Assembly (NCBI GenBank): GCA_030151165.1
Contig: JASLEM010000115.1
Location: 1 to 25,049, forward strand
Length of the DNA stretch: 25,049 bases
DNA from: Burkholderiaceae bacterium
GTDB taxonomy: Bacteria > Pseudomonadota > Gammaproteobacteria > Burkholderiales > Burkholderiaceae
Direction: 5' to 3'
In this document: piece after piece, positions 14,957-23,622 of the stretch
Layout: every line of letters begins with the position of its first letter
Numbering within the stretch: the stretch's first letter is position 1
The notes under the pieces: generated by a model
What the model was told of the DNA's origin: nothing
Seen by the model: only the letters and a program-made list of their open reading frames with translations
The model's database searches: none
Made by a program: the position numbers and the translations under genes

Positions 14957-17407
14957 TCAACCCCCACGCGCGCCCTTCGCCGATCCCGCATACGCCACCG
15001 CAGCCGGAACCGACACATCGATGGCCGTTCCGCCACCCTGCGGGCTGGCGATACTGAAGCTGCCGCCCAGGCCTTCCGCCCGCTCGCGCATGCCGGAGAG
15101 CCCCAGGTGCCCCACGCGCTGGCCGGCGCGCAGCGTCTGCGCGTCGATGCCGTGGCCGTCGTCCTCGATCCGCAGCGTGAGCGCGCGGCGGTCGAAGCCG
15201 ATGTGGACGGTGATGGCCTTGGCGTCGGCGTGGCGGAATGCGTTGTAGATCGCCTCGCCGCCGAGGCGCAGTAATTCGGACGCGCACAGCGGCTGCAGCG
15301 GCTGCGGCGTGCCGTCGACCGCGACGGAGAACGCCGGGCCGCCCTCCTTGGCGAGCGTGCGGCCGAAGCGCTCGAACTTCTGCGCCAGGGTCGTGCCGTG
15401 GTCGTCCTGCTCGTCGAGCAGCCCGAGGACGAGATCGCGGCCCTCGCTCATCACCTTGCCGGCGGAGGCGAAATAGATACGCCCGTCCGTCGTGCGCGCG
15501 GTCTCCTGCGACTGCCCGAAATCGGGCGGCGCTTCGTAGCCGTCGAGGTAGTCGAAGCGGCGCATGCGCGTGCGCCCGTCGGCGGACGCCAACCCGGCCC
15601 GCAGGTCGTCCGCGCCGACGCGCGCGATCGCGTTCGGCAGCAGGATCCAGGCTTCGCCGGCGCCGTTCTCGATGACGCTGCTCGCGCCCGGCAGGGCCTC
15701 GCCCGAGGGCGAGCGGATGGCGTGGAAGCGGCCGTCCGCGAAGTAGGCGAGGCCGTTCGAGCCGCCGACCCAGACATGGTCGCCCTGCGCCTTCAACGAC
15801 ACGACGATGCCGGCGTCGAGCCCGTCCGCGGCGCCGTAGCGCGTCAGCTTTCCGTCGTCGACGACCGCGATCGAGCCGTCGATGAATCCCAGCCAGACGC
15901 GCCCGGGTGAATCGGTCGTCATCGACACGGCGACGTTGTGCTTGGGCAGCGGATCGTGGAACTCGGTCCAATGGCCGTCCGCCGTCCGGTACTGGATGCG
16001 CGACGAGGTCGGCCCTCGCGTGGACATCCACAGCTGCCGCGCGCCGTCGGTGGTGATCGCCTGGACGACCGAATCGGCGCGCACGGTCGGGGGCGTGTCG
16101 AGGCGCGTCAGCTGGCCGGCCGCGAGTTTCCACAGCCCGTCGTCCGCGTTGACCAGGACGCCTTCGTCGCTCGAGAAGACGGCGTGGATCTGGTGGAAGC
16201 CGTTGGCGATGCGCTCGATGCCGCTCGTCGTGACGCGCAGCATCGATGCGCGCTCGTGCGAGGCGACGACGACGCCCGCGCCGTCCGACGCGAGGATCAG
16301 CTCGCGCATGTCGGACGGCAACGCGAGCGTCGACAGCGTGGACTTGCGGAAGCGGTCGATGCCGTCCGGCGTCAGCGTCCACGTGTCGCCCTCGCGATCG
16401 AAGAGCAGCTTGACGATGGCATGCCCGCTGAGGCCCTGCGCCGCCGACATCCCTTCGATCCGCCCGCTCGCGGGCGACGCCGGCGCGGCGAAGTCCTTGA
16501 TGCGGTGGATGCCGGAGGTGTTGCCGATCCAGACCGCGCCGTCGGGGGAGCGGTCGAGCGAGTCCACCTGCGCGTCGATCTTCACGTCCGGGCTGTCGTC
16601 CGACTTCGCCCAGTGGCCCGGGGCCGACCGATGCAGCAGGAACAGGTGGCCCTTCTCGGCGGCGAGCGCGGTCGACTTGTCGAGGAACGAGATCGCCTCC
16701 ACGTCCCTGCCGAGCGGCTCGAAGCGATGCGTGCCGCGCGCCATGACTTCGAAGGTGTCGCCGGTGCGGAAGTACAGGGTGCCGTCCGCGTCGCACTGGG
16801 CGTCGGTGATCACGCCAAGCGGCAGGTTCCAGTCCGCGCCGACGGGCTGCCACGCGTGCCCGTCGAACCGGAAGGCGCCGCCGTGGCCGGCGCCCCAGAC
16901 CGCGCCGTCCTTGTCCTCGACGAAGCCCTGGATGCTGCTCTTGAACTTTCCGCCCAGCGGGTAGTTCACGAGCTTGCCGTCCTTGATGAAGCTGGCCCCG
17001 CCGAACGAGTAGGACACCCACAGCCCGCCATCCGCCGTCCCGAACACGGCCGCGACCGAGGCGCCGAGCAGTTGCTGCCCCGGCGGCGGCCGATAGGGCG
17101 TGAAGGCCACGCCGTCGAAGCGCGCCAGGCCGGACTCGGTGGCCAGCCAGAGCAGGCCGTCCCGGGTCTGCGCGAGATCCCACACGTGGGACGGCAGGCC
17201 GTCGCGGATGGTCCAGGCCGTGTGGAACTGGTCCTCGAAGGGCACCGTGGGCAACGGGGCGCTGTCGGCAACCTCCGCACCCGGCGCGGCAAGAGGCCAG
17301 AGCAACGCGAGCGACAAGGCGCCGATCAGCCGGCGCCCCCTGGGCCGACGCGTCGGCAGGGTCGTTGGCGGGGCGAGTTCTGCACGGGTCGGGTCACGAT
17401 CGGACAT
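14957..17407 (-). CDS. Exported two-propeller sensor-kinase-like protein lacking DHp, Y_Y_Y and membrane helix
   Basis: An 816-residue relative of hybrid propeller sensor kinases (Reg_prop type). A signal peptide at about 26-44 (RLIGALSLALLWPLAAPGAE) precedes 12 or more Reg_prop-like strands from about 55 to 650 (for example WTIRDGLPSHVWDLAQTRDG, LLWLATESGLARFDG, GAVWIGNTSGIHRI, GRVWLGFIDGSIAV). The C-terminal HATPase_c domain is intact: N box GGEAIYNAFRHA (about 717), G1 EDDGHGID (about 749), G2 HLGLSGMRERAEGLGG (about 766-781). In the family a Y_Y_Y domain, a transmembrane helix and a HisKA_3 helix with the phospho-His (HDxxxQ) lie between. Here propeller end YFASAGKV joins directly to MSEGRDLVLGLL (about 651), so those roughly 200 or more residues are absent. 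No response regulator is adjacent. Function as a kinase is doubtful. Confidence 0.85.
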   Translation of the reverse strand: MSDRDPTRAELAPPTTLPTRRPRGRRLIGALSLALLWPLAAPGAEVADSAPLPTVPFEDQFHTAWTIRDGLPSHVWDLAQTRDGLLWLATESGLARFDGVAFTPYRPPPGQQLLGASVAAVFGTADGGLWVSYSFGGASFIKDGKLVNYPLGGKFKSSIQGFVEDKDGAVWGAGHGGAFRFDGHAWQPVGADWNLPLGVITDAQCDADGTLYFRTGDTFEVMARGTHRFEPLGRDVEAISFLDKSTALAAEKGHLFLLHRSAPGHWAKSDDSPDVKIDAQVDSLDRSPDGAVWIGNTSGIHRIKDFAAPASPASGRIEGMSAAQGLSGHAIVKLLFDREGDTWTLTPDGIDRFRKSTLSTLALPSDMRELILASDGAGVVVASHERASMLRVTTSGIERIANGFHQIHAVFSSDEGVLVNADDGLWKLAAGQLTRLDTPPTVRADSVVQAITTDGARQLWMSTRGPTSSRIQYRTADGHWTEFHDPLPKHNVAVSMTTDSPGRVWLGFIDGSIAVVDDGKLTRYGAADGLDAGIVVSLKAQGDHVWVGGSNGLAYFADGRFHAIRSPSGEALPGASSVIENGAGEAWILLPNAIARVGADDLRAGLASADGRTRMRRFDYLDGYEAPPDFGQSQETARTTDGRIYFASAGKVMSEGRDLVLGLLDEQDDHGTTLAQKFERFGRTLAKEGGPAFSVAVDGTPQPLQPLCASELLRLGGEAIYNAFRHADAKAITVHIGFDRRALTLRIEDDGHGIDAQTLRAGQRVGHLGLSGMRERAEGLGGSFSIASPQGGGTAIDVSVPAAVAYAGSAKGARGG

Positions 17408-17464
17408 GAAGTCGCCTGGGATGCCGGGGGATTCGATGGTACAGGCCAGGGTGCCGGCGCCCCG

Positions 17465-17493
17465 AAAAGAAGAACGGCCGCCGAAGCAGCCGT
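17465..17493 (-). terminator. Intrinsic terminator of the TRAP/thiolase cluster
   Basis: On the - strand an 8-bp stem (ACGGCTGC with GCGGCCGT, one G-T pair) closes a UUCG tetraloop and is followed by TCTTCTTTT. It lies just downstream of the dctQM stop and before the start of the propeller sensor gene. This supports separate transcription of the two. Confidence 0.85.
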
Positions 17494-17517
17494 CCGTGTT
17501 GATACGTCACACCGTAT

Positions 17518-19452
17518 TCACAGGAAGCCGGTCGACAACCACGGCACCGCCGCCACGACGATCGTGCCGATCAGCAAGGCCAGCATGTAGCGCATCATCG
17601 GCCGGATGCCCTTGTCCGGATTCACGCGAGCGATCGCGCAGGCCGCGTAGTAGCCGACCCCGAGCGGCGGCGCGAACAGGCCAAGGCCCATCGACAGCGT
17701 CGCGACCATCGCGTAGTGCACCTCGTTGATGCCGAGGGCGCGCGCGATCGGGAACAGCAGCGGGCCGAACAGCACCATCGCCGGGATGCCCTCGAGCACC
17801 GAGCCCAGCACCACGAACGCGACCACCGACACCGCCAGGAACATCGGCGCCCCGCCCGGCAACGCCGACATCGCCGCCGCCAGCCAGCCCGAGAAGCCCG
17901 ATTGCGTCAGGCCCCAGGCCATGGCCGTCGCCGTGCCGATGATCAGCAGGATCGCGCCCGACAGCGCGGCGGTGCCTACCAGCATCTGGCCGAGCTGGCG
18001 CCAGCGCATGTCGCGGTAGATCACCGCGCCGACGACGAGCGCGTAGACGATGCCGATGGTCGAGACCTCCGTCGCCGTCGCCACGCCCTTGACGACCGCC
18101 GCGCGGATCAGGAACGGCAGCGCGAGCGCGGGCAACGCGATCGCGAAGCGCCTCGCGTTGACGCTCCACGGCGTCTTCGGCACGCTGCCCAGGTCCTCGC
18201 CGCGGCTGCGCCAGCCGACCACCGCGCACAGGATCAGGCCCAGCACCAGCGCGGGCAGCAGGCCGCCCGTGAACAGCGCGGCGATCGACACGCCCGTCAC
18301 CGAGCCGATCGTGATCAGCACCAGGCTCGGCGGCACCGTCTCGGTCTGCGCGCCGGTGGCGGCGAGCAGCGCGACGAGCTCGCCCTCGTCCGCGCCGCGC
18401 TTCTTCATCTCGGGGAACAGCGCGGGCGCGATCGCTGCCATGTCCGCGGCCTTCGCGCCCGAGATGCCGGAGACCAGGTACATCGCGCCGACCAGCACGT
18501 ACGACAGCCCGCCGCGCACGTGCCCCAGCAGCCCGGCGAGGAACGCGACCATCGCGCGCGCCATGCCGGTCGCCTCGAGCAACTGGCCGAGGAACACGAA
18601 CAGCGGCACGGCCAGCAGGATGATGTGCGACATGCCCTCGTCCATGCGGCCGACCATCACCGGCAGCGGCGTGTCGGTGCCGAGCGCGAGGTAGCCGAAG
18701 GTGCCGAGGCCGAACGCGAACGCGATCGGGATGCCCGCGAGCACGCTGCCCGCCGCGACGCCGACGAAGAAGATCAGCAGGTTCAGCCGGCCGAGATCCT
18801 CGAACGCGTGGCGGCCGAGCCAGAACGCGCCGCAGATCGCGCCGACGATGACGACGCCCGACACGATGTGCCTCGCGCTCGCGTCGCGCAGCAGGCGCAG
18901 CACGGCGAAGATGCCCATCAGCACGATGCCCGCTGGCATCGCGGCCTCGCGCCACAGGTTCGAGACCTCGAGCGCGGGGGTCGTGATGTCGCCCTCGTCG
19001 GCCGCGTGCTGCCACGCGGGCCACACGACCATCGCGAGGAAGGCGAGGCAGGCGCAGGTCGCGACCGTTTCCATCAGCGCGCGGTTGCCGGGGCTCAGGC
19101 GCGCGACGACCGCCGTCATGCGCATGTGCTCGCCGCGCCGCAGCGCGATGACGGCGCCGAACATCGCGAGCCAGATGAACAGCATCGACGCGAGCTCGTC
19201 CGACCAGACGAGCGGGCTGTGCAGCGCGAAGCGCGCGACGACGCCCGCGAGCAGCACGCCGATGTCGGCGACGACCAATACGGCAGCAGGTACTTCGACC
19301 AGCCAGCCGAGCGCGGTCTCGATCTTGGCGAGCACGCCCATGCGCGGCGTGCTCTGCGTGACGATCGGGCCGTTGGCGGCCTCGGGGAGCGCGCGCTGCA
19401 ACGGGTCGGCGGTCGGGTCGACCGGCAGTTCGGCGAGTCGGACGGGTTTCAT
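17518..19452 (-). CDS. dctQM: TRAP transporter fused permease (DctQ-DctM)
   Basis: A 644-residue inner-membrane permease of a tripartite ATP-independent periplasmic transporter, with small (DctQ) and large (DctM) subunits in one chain. A soluble N-terminal 50 residues precedes the DctQ part (about 50-205, including VVARFALHSPLVWSDELASM and LRRGEHMRM, the classic DctQ loop). The DctM part follows (about 210-644) with LAVPLFVFLGQLLEATG, GLLGHVRGGLSYV, GATGAQTETVPPSL-like VAL-AATGAQTE and GSVLEGIPAMVLFGPLLFP, all family hallmarks. Export is driven by an ion gradient, usually Na+. Start ATG 19452 has AGGAGAT 5 bases upstream. It follows dctP by 97 bases that contain a hairpin, an arrangement that often lowers permease relative to binding protein. 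Confidence 0.93.
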   Translation of the reverse strand: MKPVRLAELPVDPTADPLQRALPEAANGPIVTQSTPRMGVLAKIETALGWLVEVPAAVLVVADIGVLLAGVVARFALHSPLVWSDELASMLFIWLAMFGAVIALRRGEHMRMTAVVARLSPGNRALMETVATCACLAFLAMVVWPAWQHAADEGDITTPALEVSNLWREAAMPAGIVLMGIFAVLRLLRDASARHIVSGVVIVGAICGAFWLGRHAFEDLGRLNLLIFFVGVAAGSVLAGIPIAFAFGLGTFGYLALGTDTPLPVMVGRMDEGMSHIILLAVPLFVFLGQLLEATGMARAMVAFLAGLLGHVRGGLSYVLVGAMYLVSGISGAKAADMAAIAPALFPEMKKRGADEGELVALLAATGAQTETVPPSLVLITIGSVTGVSIAALFTGGLLPALVLGLILCAVVGWRSRGEDLGSVPKTPWSVNARRFAIALPALALPFLIRAAVVKGVATATEVSTIGIVYALVVGAVIYRDMRWRQLGQMLVGTAALSGAILLIIGTATAMAWGLTQSGFSGWLAAAMSALPGGAPMFLAVSVVAFVVLGSVLEGIPAMVLFGPLLFPIARALGINEVHYAMVATLSMGLGLFAPPLGVGYYAACAIARVNPDKGIRPMMRYMLALLIGTIVVAAVPWLSTGFL

Positions 19453-19497
19453 GCGGATCTCCTGGGCGCGGGCGCGCCGGTCGGCCCTCGCGCGGGG

Positions 19498-19518
19498 CCG
19501 TGCGCCGCGCGCGCACGG
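19498..19518 (-). promoter_or_regulatory. Intercistronic hairpin between dctP and dctQM
   Basis: CCGTGCGC (19498-19505) and GCGCACGG (19511-19518) form a perfect 8-bp stem with a 5-base loop in the 97-base gap. No T run follows, so it is more likely an mRNA stabiliser or attenuating element than a terminator. The role is inferred from position. Confidence 0.5.
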
Positions 19519-19549
19519 ACGACGTGGCGCGCGCGGCTCGTTCGGGGCG

Positions 19550-20563
19550 TCAGGCGAGCTTGCCGACGCTGCGTTCCAGGATCGCCCAGCCCTCGTCGCC
19601 GAACTTGCCCTTCCACTCGTTGTAGAAGCCCGCCTTGCGCAGCTGCGCGCGGAACGCGTCGGCGCTGGTCGGGTTGAAGGCCATGCCCTTGGTCGCGAGA
19701 TCCTTCTGAAGGTTCGCGTTCAGCTCGGCGACGTCGGCGCGCTCCTTGAGGCCCGCGGCGTTGATGTGCTTGGCGACGATCGCCTGCAGGTCGGCCGGCA
19801 GCTTCTCCCACGAACGCTTGTTCGCGAGGAACCAGAAGCCGTCCCACATGTGGTTGGTCAGCGAGCAGTACTTCTGGACTTCGTACAGCTTGGCCGTGGC
19901 GATGATCGCGAGCGGGTTCTCCTGGCCTTCGACCACCTTGGTCTGCAGCGCGGAGTACACCTCGGCGAAGTTGATCGACGCCGGCGCCGCGTCGAAGGCC
20001 TTGAACATCGACGTCCACAACGGCGACGGCGGCACGCGGATCTTGAAGCCCTTCAGGTCGTCCGGGCTGGTGATCGGCTTGACCGAGGACGTCGTCTGGC
20101 GGAAGCCGTTGTCCCAGATCCTGTCCATCGCGACGATGTCCTTCTTCAGGATCTGCGCACGGATCCACGCGCCGAGCTCGCCGTCCATCGCCTTCCAGAC
20201 GGTGTCGTAGTTCGGGAATGCGAAGCCGATGCCGCTGATCTGCGCGGCCGGCACCAGCGTGCCGAGGATCAGGCCGGACAGCGTGAAGAAGTCGACGCCG
20301 CCGGAGCGCAGCTGGCCGAGCGTGTCGGTGTCGGAGCCGAGCTGGTTGTTCGGGTAGATCTGGATGTCGACGCGGCCCTTGGTCTCGGCCTTGATCGCGT
20401 CGGCCATCTCCTTGGCACGCAGGTTCATCGGGTGCGTGACCGGCAGGTTGTTCGCGTACTTGTACGTGAACTCGGCCTTCTGCGCGAAGGCGCGCGTCGC
20501 GGGCAGCGCGAGGGTCGTCGCGGCGGCGGCTCCGGCCAGGATCTGGCGGCGGGTGATGTCCAT
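19550..20563 (-). CDS. dctP: TRAP transporter substrate-binding protein (DctP family), Tat-exported
   Basis: A 337-residue periplasmic solute receptor for the DctQM permease. The N-terminus MDITRRQILAGAAAATTLAL with cleavage near RAFA|QK carries the twin-arginine motif TRRQIL, so it is expected to be exported folded by Tat. The mature protein follows the DctP pattern: FTYKYANNLPVTHPMNLRAK, GRVDIQIYPNNQLGSDTD, PDDLKGFKIRVPPSPL with Arg176 (the conserved carboxylate-binding arginine), FAEVYSALQTKVVEGQENP and YEVQKYCSLTNH. Substrate is therefore most likely a carboxylate; which one is not decidable. ATG 20563 has GGAGAC 7 to 8 bases upstream. The gene sits 116 bases after the CoA ligase, so the cluster probably imports the acid that the ligase activates. 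Confidence 0.93.
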   Translation of the reverse strand: MDITRRQILAGAAAATTLALPATRAFAQKAEFTYKYANNLPVTHPMNLRAKEMADAIKAETKGRVDIQIYPNNQLGSDTDTLGQLRSGGVDFFTLSGLILGTLVPAAQISGIGFAFPNYDTVWKAMDGELGAWIRAQILKKDIVAMDRIWDNGFRQTTSSVKPITSPDDLKGFKIRVPPSPLWTSMFKAFDAAPASINFAEVYSALQTKVVEGQENPLAIIATAKLYEVQKYCSLTNHMWDGFWFLANKRSWEKLPADLQAIVAKHINAAGLKERADVAELNANLQKDLATKGMAFNPTSADAFRAQLRKAGFYNEWKGKFGDEGWAILERSVGKLA

Positions 20564-20679
20564 GGGGCTTGTCTCCGTTGTTGTCGATGAAACCGGGAAT
20601 CTTCGGGTCGCACCCTCCTGGGGCGCCCTGATGTTGTCTGTCGTCTGTCCGACGCTCGCGTCCGTCGATTGTGCGAGGC

Positions 20680-22275
20680 TCAGGCGGCGCGCGACTCTGT
20701 GGTTTCCCACAATTCGCCGCGCGCGAAGAGCTGTTCTCGCACGTCCTTCTTGGTGATCTTGCCGTACGCCGACTTGGGCAGCGCGTCCCAGAAGACGACC
20801 TGGCGCGGCCAGCGATAGCGCGCGCAGCGGCCCTCGAGGTGGCCCAGCAGCGCGGCCATGTCGCAGGCGACGCCGTCGCGCAGCACGACCACCGCCACGC
20901 CGACCTCGCCCCACTTCGGGTCGGGCACGCCCAGCACGGCGACCTCAGCGACGGCCGGGTGCGTCAGCAGCACCTCCTCGACCTCGCGCGGGTAGACGTT
21001 GGAGCCGCCCGAGATGTACATGTCGGATTCGCGGCCGGTGATGAACAGCAGGCCGCGGGCATCGACGCGGCCCAGGTCGCCGGTGTGGAACCAGCCGCCG
21101 CGCAGCGCCTTGGCGGTGGCCTCCGGATTGTCGTGGTAGCCGGCGAACACGCCCGGCCCGCGGCAGCAGATCTCGCCGACCTGGCCCACGGGCACGCGCT
21201 GCAGCTGCTCGTCGAGGATCGCCACCTCCATGCCGGTGCGCGGCCGGCCGCACGATCCGACGTTGGCGTTCGGCGCGTCGTCGTCGGCCGCGTGCATGGC
21301 CGGCGTCAGCACCGTGATGCAGCCCGTCACCTCGCCGAGGCCGAAGTACTGCACCAGCACCGGCCCGAGCGTGCGCAGCGCGCGCTGCTGGTCGGCGCGG
21401 TACATCGGCGCGCCGGCGTAGATCATGTAGCGCAGCGACGAGTGGTCGTGCGCGTGCACCGACGGATGCTCGACGAGCATCTTGACGATCGTCGGCACCG
21501 TGAACAGGTTCGTCACGCGGTGCGTCTCGACGAGTTCCCAGAACACCGCCGGGTCGAGCTTCTCGCTCGGCAACAGCACCGTGGCCGCGCCGCGCGCGAC
21601 GTTGAGCAGCGCGTGGATGCCGGCGCCGTGCGACAGCGGCGCGACCGCGATCGAGACGTCCTGCTCCGTCGTGCCGGGGATGAGGTCGGCGAGGTGGTTG
21701 GTGACGATGAACGCCATCTGACCGTGCGTCAGCATGCCGGCCTTCGGGCGGCCGGTGGTGCCGGACGTGTAGAAGAACCACAGCGGGTCGTCCGCCTGCA
21801 CTTCGGCCTCGAACGGCTCGGCGCCGCGGTAGCGCTCGACCAGCGACTCCCAGTTGAACGCGCCGCGCCCGCCCATCGGGATGACCGTCTTCAGCGCGGG
21901 CGACGCGGCCTGCACCGCCTCGACGTGCGCGTCGAAGCCGTCGTCGACGAGCATCACCGTCGCGCCGCTCGACGCGCCAAGGTAGGCGACCTCGGGCGGC
22001 GTGAGCCGGAAGTTGACCGGCACCCACACCGCCCCGAGCCGGAACGCGACCCAGCAGCTCTCGAACATCGCGAGCGTGTTGCGCGACTGCACGAGCAGGC
22101 GGTCGCCCGGGCCGACGCCGAGCGAGCGCAGCGCGGCGACCATCGCGTCGACGCGCGCGTCGATCTCGCTCCACGTCCAGCGTCGTTCGCCCTGGATCAG
22201 GCCGGCGCGGTCGGGGTGCAGCGCAGCGGTCTGGCGCAGCAGCTGCGAGAGGTTGCAGACCTGGGCCGCGTTCAT
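20680..22275 (-). CDS. AMP-forming acyl-CoA synthetase / ligase
   Basis: A 531-residue member of the ANL superfamily that activates a carboxylic acid as acyl-AMP and then acyl-CoA in the cytoplasm. The P-loop-like motif YTSGTTGRPKAG spans 169-180, a GEVTG stretch takes the place of the usual YGMTE-type A5 motif, GGWFHTGDLGRVD is the A7 hinge region, and Lys506 in YGKITKKD is the catalytic lysine. The length is standard. ATG 22275 overlaps the last base of the thiolase TGA (TGATG), so the two are translationally coupled. The pocket cannot be read from sequence by eye. A fatty, aromatic or dicarboxylic acid is possible; transport by TRAP favours a small polar acid. Confidence 0.92.
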   Translation of the reverse strand: MNAAQVCNLSQLLRQTAALHPDRAGLIQGERRWTWSEIDARVDAMVAALRSLGVGPGDRLLVQSRNTLAMFESCWVAFRLGAVWVPVNFRLTPPEVAYLGASSGATVMLVDDGFDAHVEAVQAASPALKTVIPMGGRGAFNWESLVERYRGAEPFEAEVQADDPLWFFYTSGTTGRPKAGMLTHGQMAFIVTNHLADLIPGTTEQDVSIAVAPLSHGAGIHALLNVARGAATVLLPSEKLDPAVFWELVETHRVTNLFTVPTIVKMLVEHPSVHAHDHSSLRYMIYAGAPMYRADQQRALRTLGPVLVQYFGLGEVTGCITVLTPAMHAADDDAPNANVGSCGRPRTGMEVAILDEQLQRVPVGQVGEICCRGPGVFAGYHDNPEATAKALRGGWFHTGDLGRVDARGLLFITGRESDMYISGGSNVYPREVEEVLLTHPAVAEVAVLGVPDPKWGEVGVAVVVLRDGVACDMAALLGHLEGRCARYRWPRQVVFWDALPKSAYGKITKKDVREQLFARGELWETTESRAA

Positions 22276-23441
22276 CAGGCGGCCTCGAGCACGCTGAGGT
22301 AGTTCGCCACCGCCGCGCCGCCCATGTTGAAGACGGCGCCGAGGCCCGCGCGCGGCAGTTGCATGTCGCCGGCGGTGCCGGTGAGCTGCATCGCGGCCAT
22401 GACGTGCTGCGACACGCCCGTCGCGCCGATCGGATGCCCGCGCGACTTCAGGCCGCCGGACGGATTCACCGGCAGCTTGCCGTCGCGGCGCGTGTCGCCG
22501 TCGAGGATCGCGTGCGCGCCCTGGCCGTGGCCGCGCAGGCCCATCGCCTCGTACTCGAGCAGCTCGGCGATCGTGAAGCAGTCGTGCGTCTCGACGAAGT
22601 GCAGGTCGGACAGCGTCATGCCGGCATCGGCCAGGCCGCGCTGCCACGCGAGCGCCGCGCCCTCGAACTTCGTCGGGTCGCGGCGCGACAGCGGCAGGTA
22701 CTCGTTGACCTGCGTGCGCGAGCGCCAGCGCACCGGGCGCACCACCGCGCCCTTGACCGGATCGCGCGAGATCACGAGCGCGGCGGCACCGTCGGAGACG
22801 AGCGAGCAATCGGAGCGCTTGAGCGGGCCGGCGACGAACGGGTTCTTGTCGGACGGCGTGCGGCAGAAGTCGAAGCCGAGGTCACGCTTCATGTGCGCGA
22901 GCGGGTTGCGCACGCCGTTCTCGTGGTTCTTCGCGGAGATCATCGCGAGCGCGTCGCTCTGGTCGCCGAAGCGCTCGAAGTAGACGCCCTCGATGTCGCC
23001 GAATACGCCGGCGAACCCCCCGGGGGTATCGGCTTCCTCCTTGACGTACGAGCACTTCAGCAGCGTCTCGCCGATCTGCGCGCCCGGCAACGTGTTCATC
23101 TTCTCCATGCCGACGACCAGCGCGTGCTGGACGCGGCCCGAACCGACGGCGTCGAGCGCGGCCCAGATCGCGGCCGAGCCGGTGGCGCACGCGTTCTCGA
23201 CGCGCACCGCCGGCACGTGGCGCAGCTCGGGGATCGCGACGGCGACCAGCGAGCCGCTGAAGTCCTGCTGCACGAAGCCGCCGTTGAAGTGGCCGACGAA
23301 GATGCCGTCGATGTCCTTCAGCTCGAGGCCGGCGCTCTCGACCGCGGGCAGCGCGGCGTCGCGGATGAGCTGCTCCATGTCGATCGCGTCGAGCTTGCCG
23401 AAGGGCGTGTGGCCCCAGCCGATGATGTGTGCGTTGGTCAT
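22275..23441 (-). CDS. Thiolase-family acyltransferase (SCPx/acetyl-CoA acetyltransferase type)
   Basis: A 388-residue cytoplasmic thiolase-superfamily protein. The nucleophile region is VENACATGSAA (Cys85); the SHD-like ETHDCFTIAELL region and NPSGGLKSRGHPIGATG with His336 are the other active-site blocks. The C-terminal Cys of classical thiolases (CxG near the end) is replaced by FNMGGAAVAN, as in SCPx-like or non-degradative thiolase-like proteins. It may therefore be a condensing or lyase-type enzyme rather than a canonical thiolase. ATG 23441 has GGAGACG upstream (AACGGAGACGAC). It is the first gene of the cluster; its stop overlaps the ligase start. Two T-N11-A dyads lie upstream. Confidence 0.9.
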   Translation of the reverse strand: MTNAHIIGWGHTPFGKLDAIDMEQLIRDAALPAVESAGLELKDIDGIFVGHFNGGFVQQDFSGSLVAVAIPELRHVPAVRVENACATGSAAIWAALDAVGSGRVQHALVVGMEKMNTLPGAQIGETLLKCSYVKEEADTPGGFAGVFGDIEGVYFERFGDQSDALAMISAKNHENGVRNPLAHMKRDLGFDFCRTPSDKNPFVAGPLKRSDCSLVSDGAAALVISRDPVKGAVVRPVRWRSRTQVNEYLPLSRRDPTKFEGAALAWQRGLADAGMTLSDLHFVETHDCFTIAELLEYEAMGLRGHGQGAHAILDGDTRRDGKLPVNPSGGLKSRGHPIGATGVSQHVMAAMQLTGTAGDMQLPRAGLGAVFNMGGAAVANYLSVLEAA

Positions 23442-23500
23442 GTCGTCTCCGTTGGAATCGTGGGCGGCCTGCCGCCTCCTGTCGGCTCGATCGGGGGTGG

Positions 23501-23513
23501 TTCGGAATGTGAA
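23501..23513. promoter_or_regulatory. LysR-type T-N11-A dyad, proximal to thiolase
   Basis: TTCGGAATGTGAA, embedded in the larger dyad GGTTC-N7-GAACC (23499-23515). It lies 60-72 bases upstream of the thiolase ATG, the usual LysR recognition or activation distance. Pattern-based. Confidence 0.42.
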
Positions 23514-23609
23514 CCCCATCGCCGGCTGCAGGCCTGGTGTGTGGAGCGATTCTGCGCAGCCTTGCCCCGCCGTGGCACGCATGACGCAGTGCCGCATCGC
23601 AGAAACCGG

Positions 23610-23622
23610 TTCACATCGTGAA
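23610..23622. promoter_or_regulatory. LysR-type T-N11-A dyad, distal
   Basis: TTCACATCGTGAA is a perfect 5-3-5 palindrome. It is centred 109 bases from the proximal dyad, and its flank GGTTCACAT is the reverse complement of ATGTGAACC at the proximal site. The relation suggests two sites for one dimeric regulator. Confidence 0.45.

Noticed and set aside
17716..19677. A 653-codon + strand frame opposite dctQM
   Set aside because: Composition is dominated by Arg, His, Asp and Ala, as in antisense frames; dctQM is certain.
13426..23477. Identical 15-mer AGGCGGCAGGCCGCC at 13426-13440 and, on the - strand, 23463-23477
   Set aside because: It is a low-complexity GC palindrome; two copies in GC-rich DNA are not persuasive evidence of an element.
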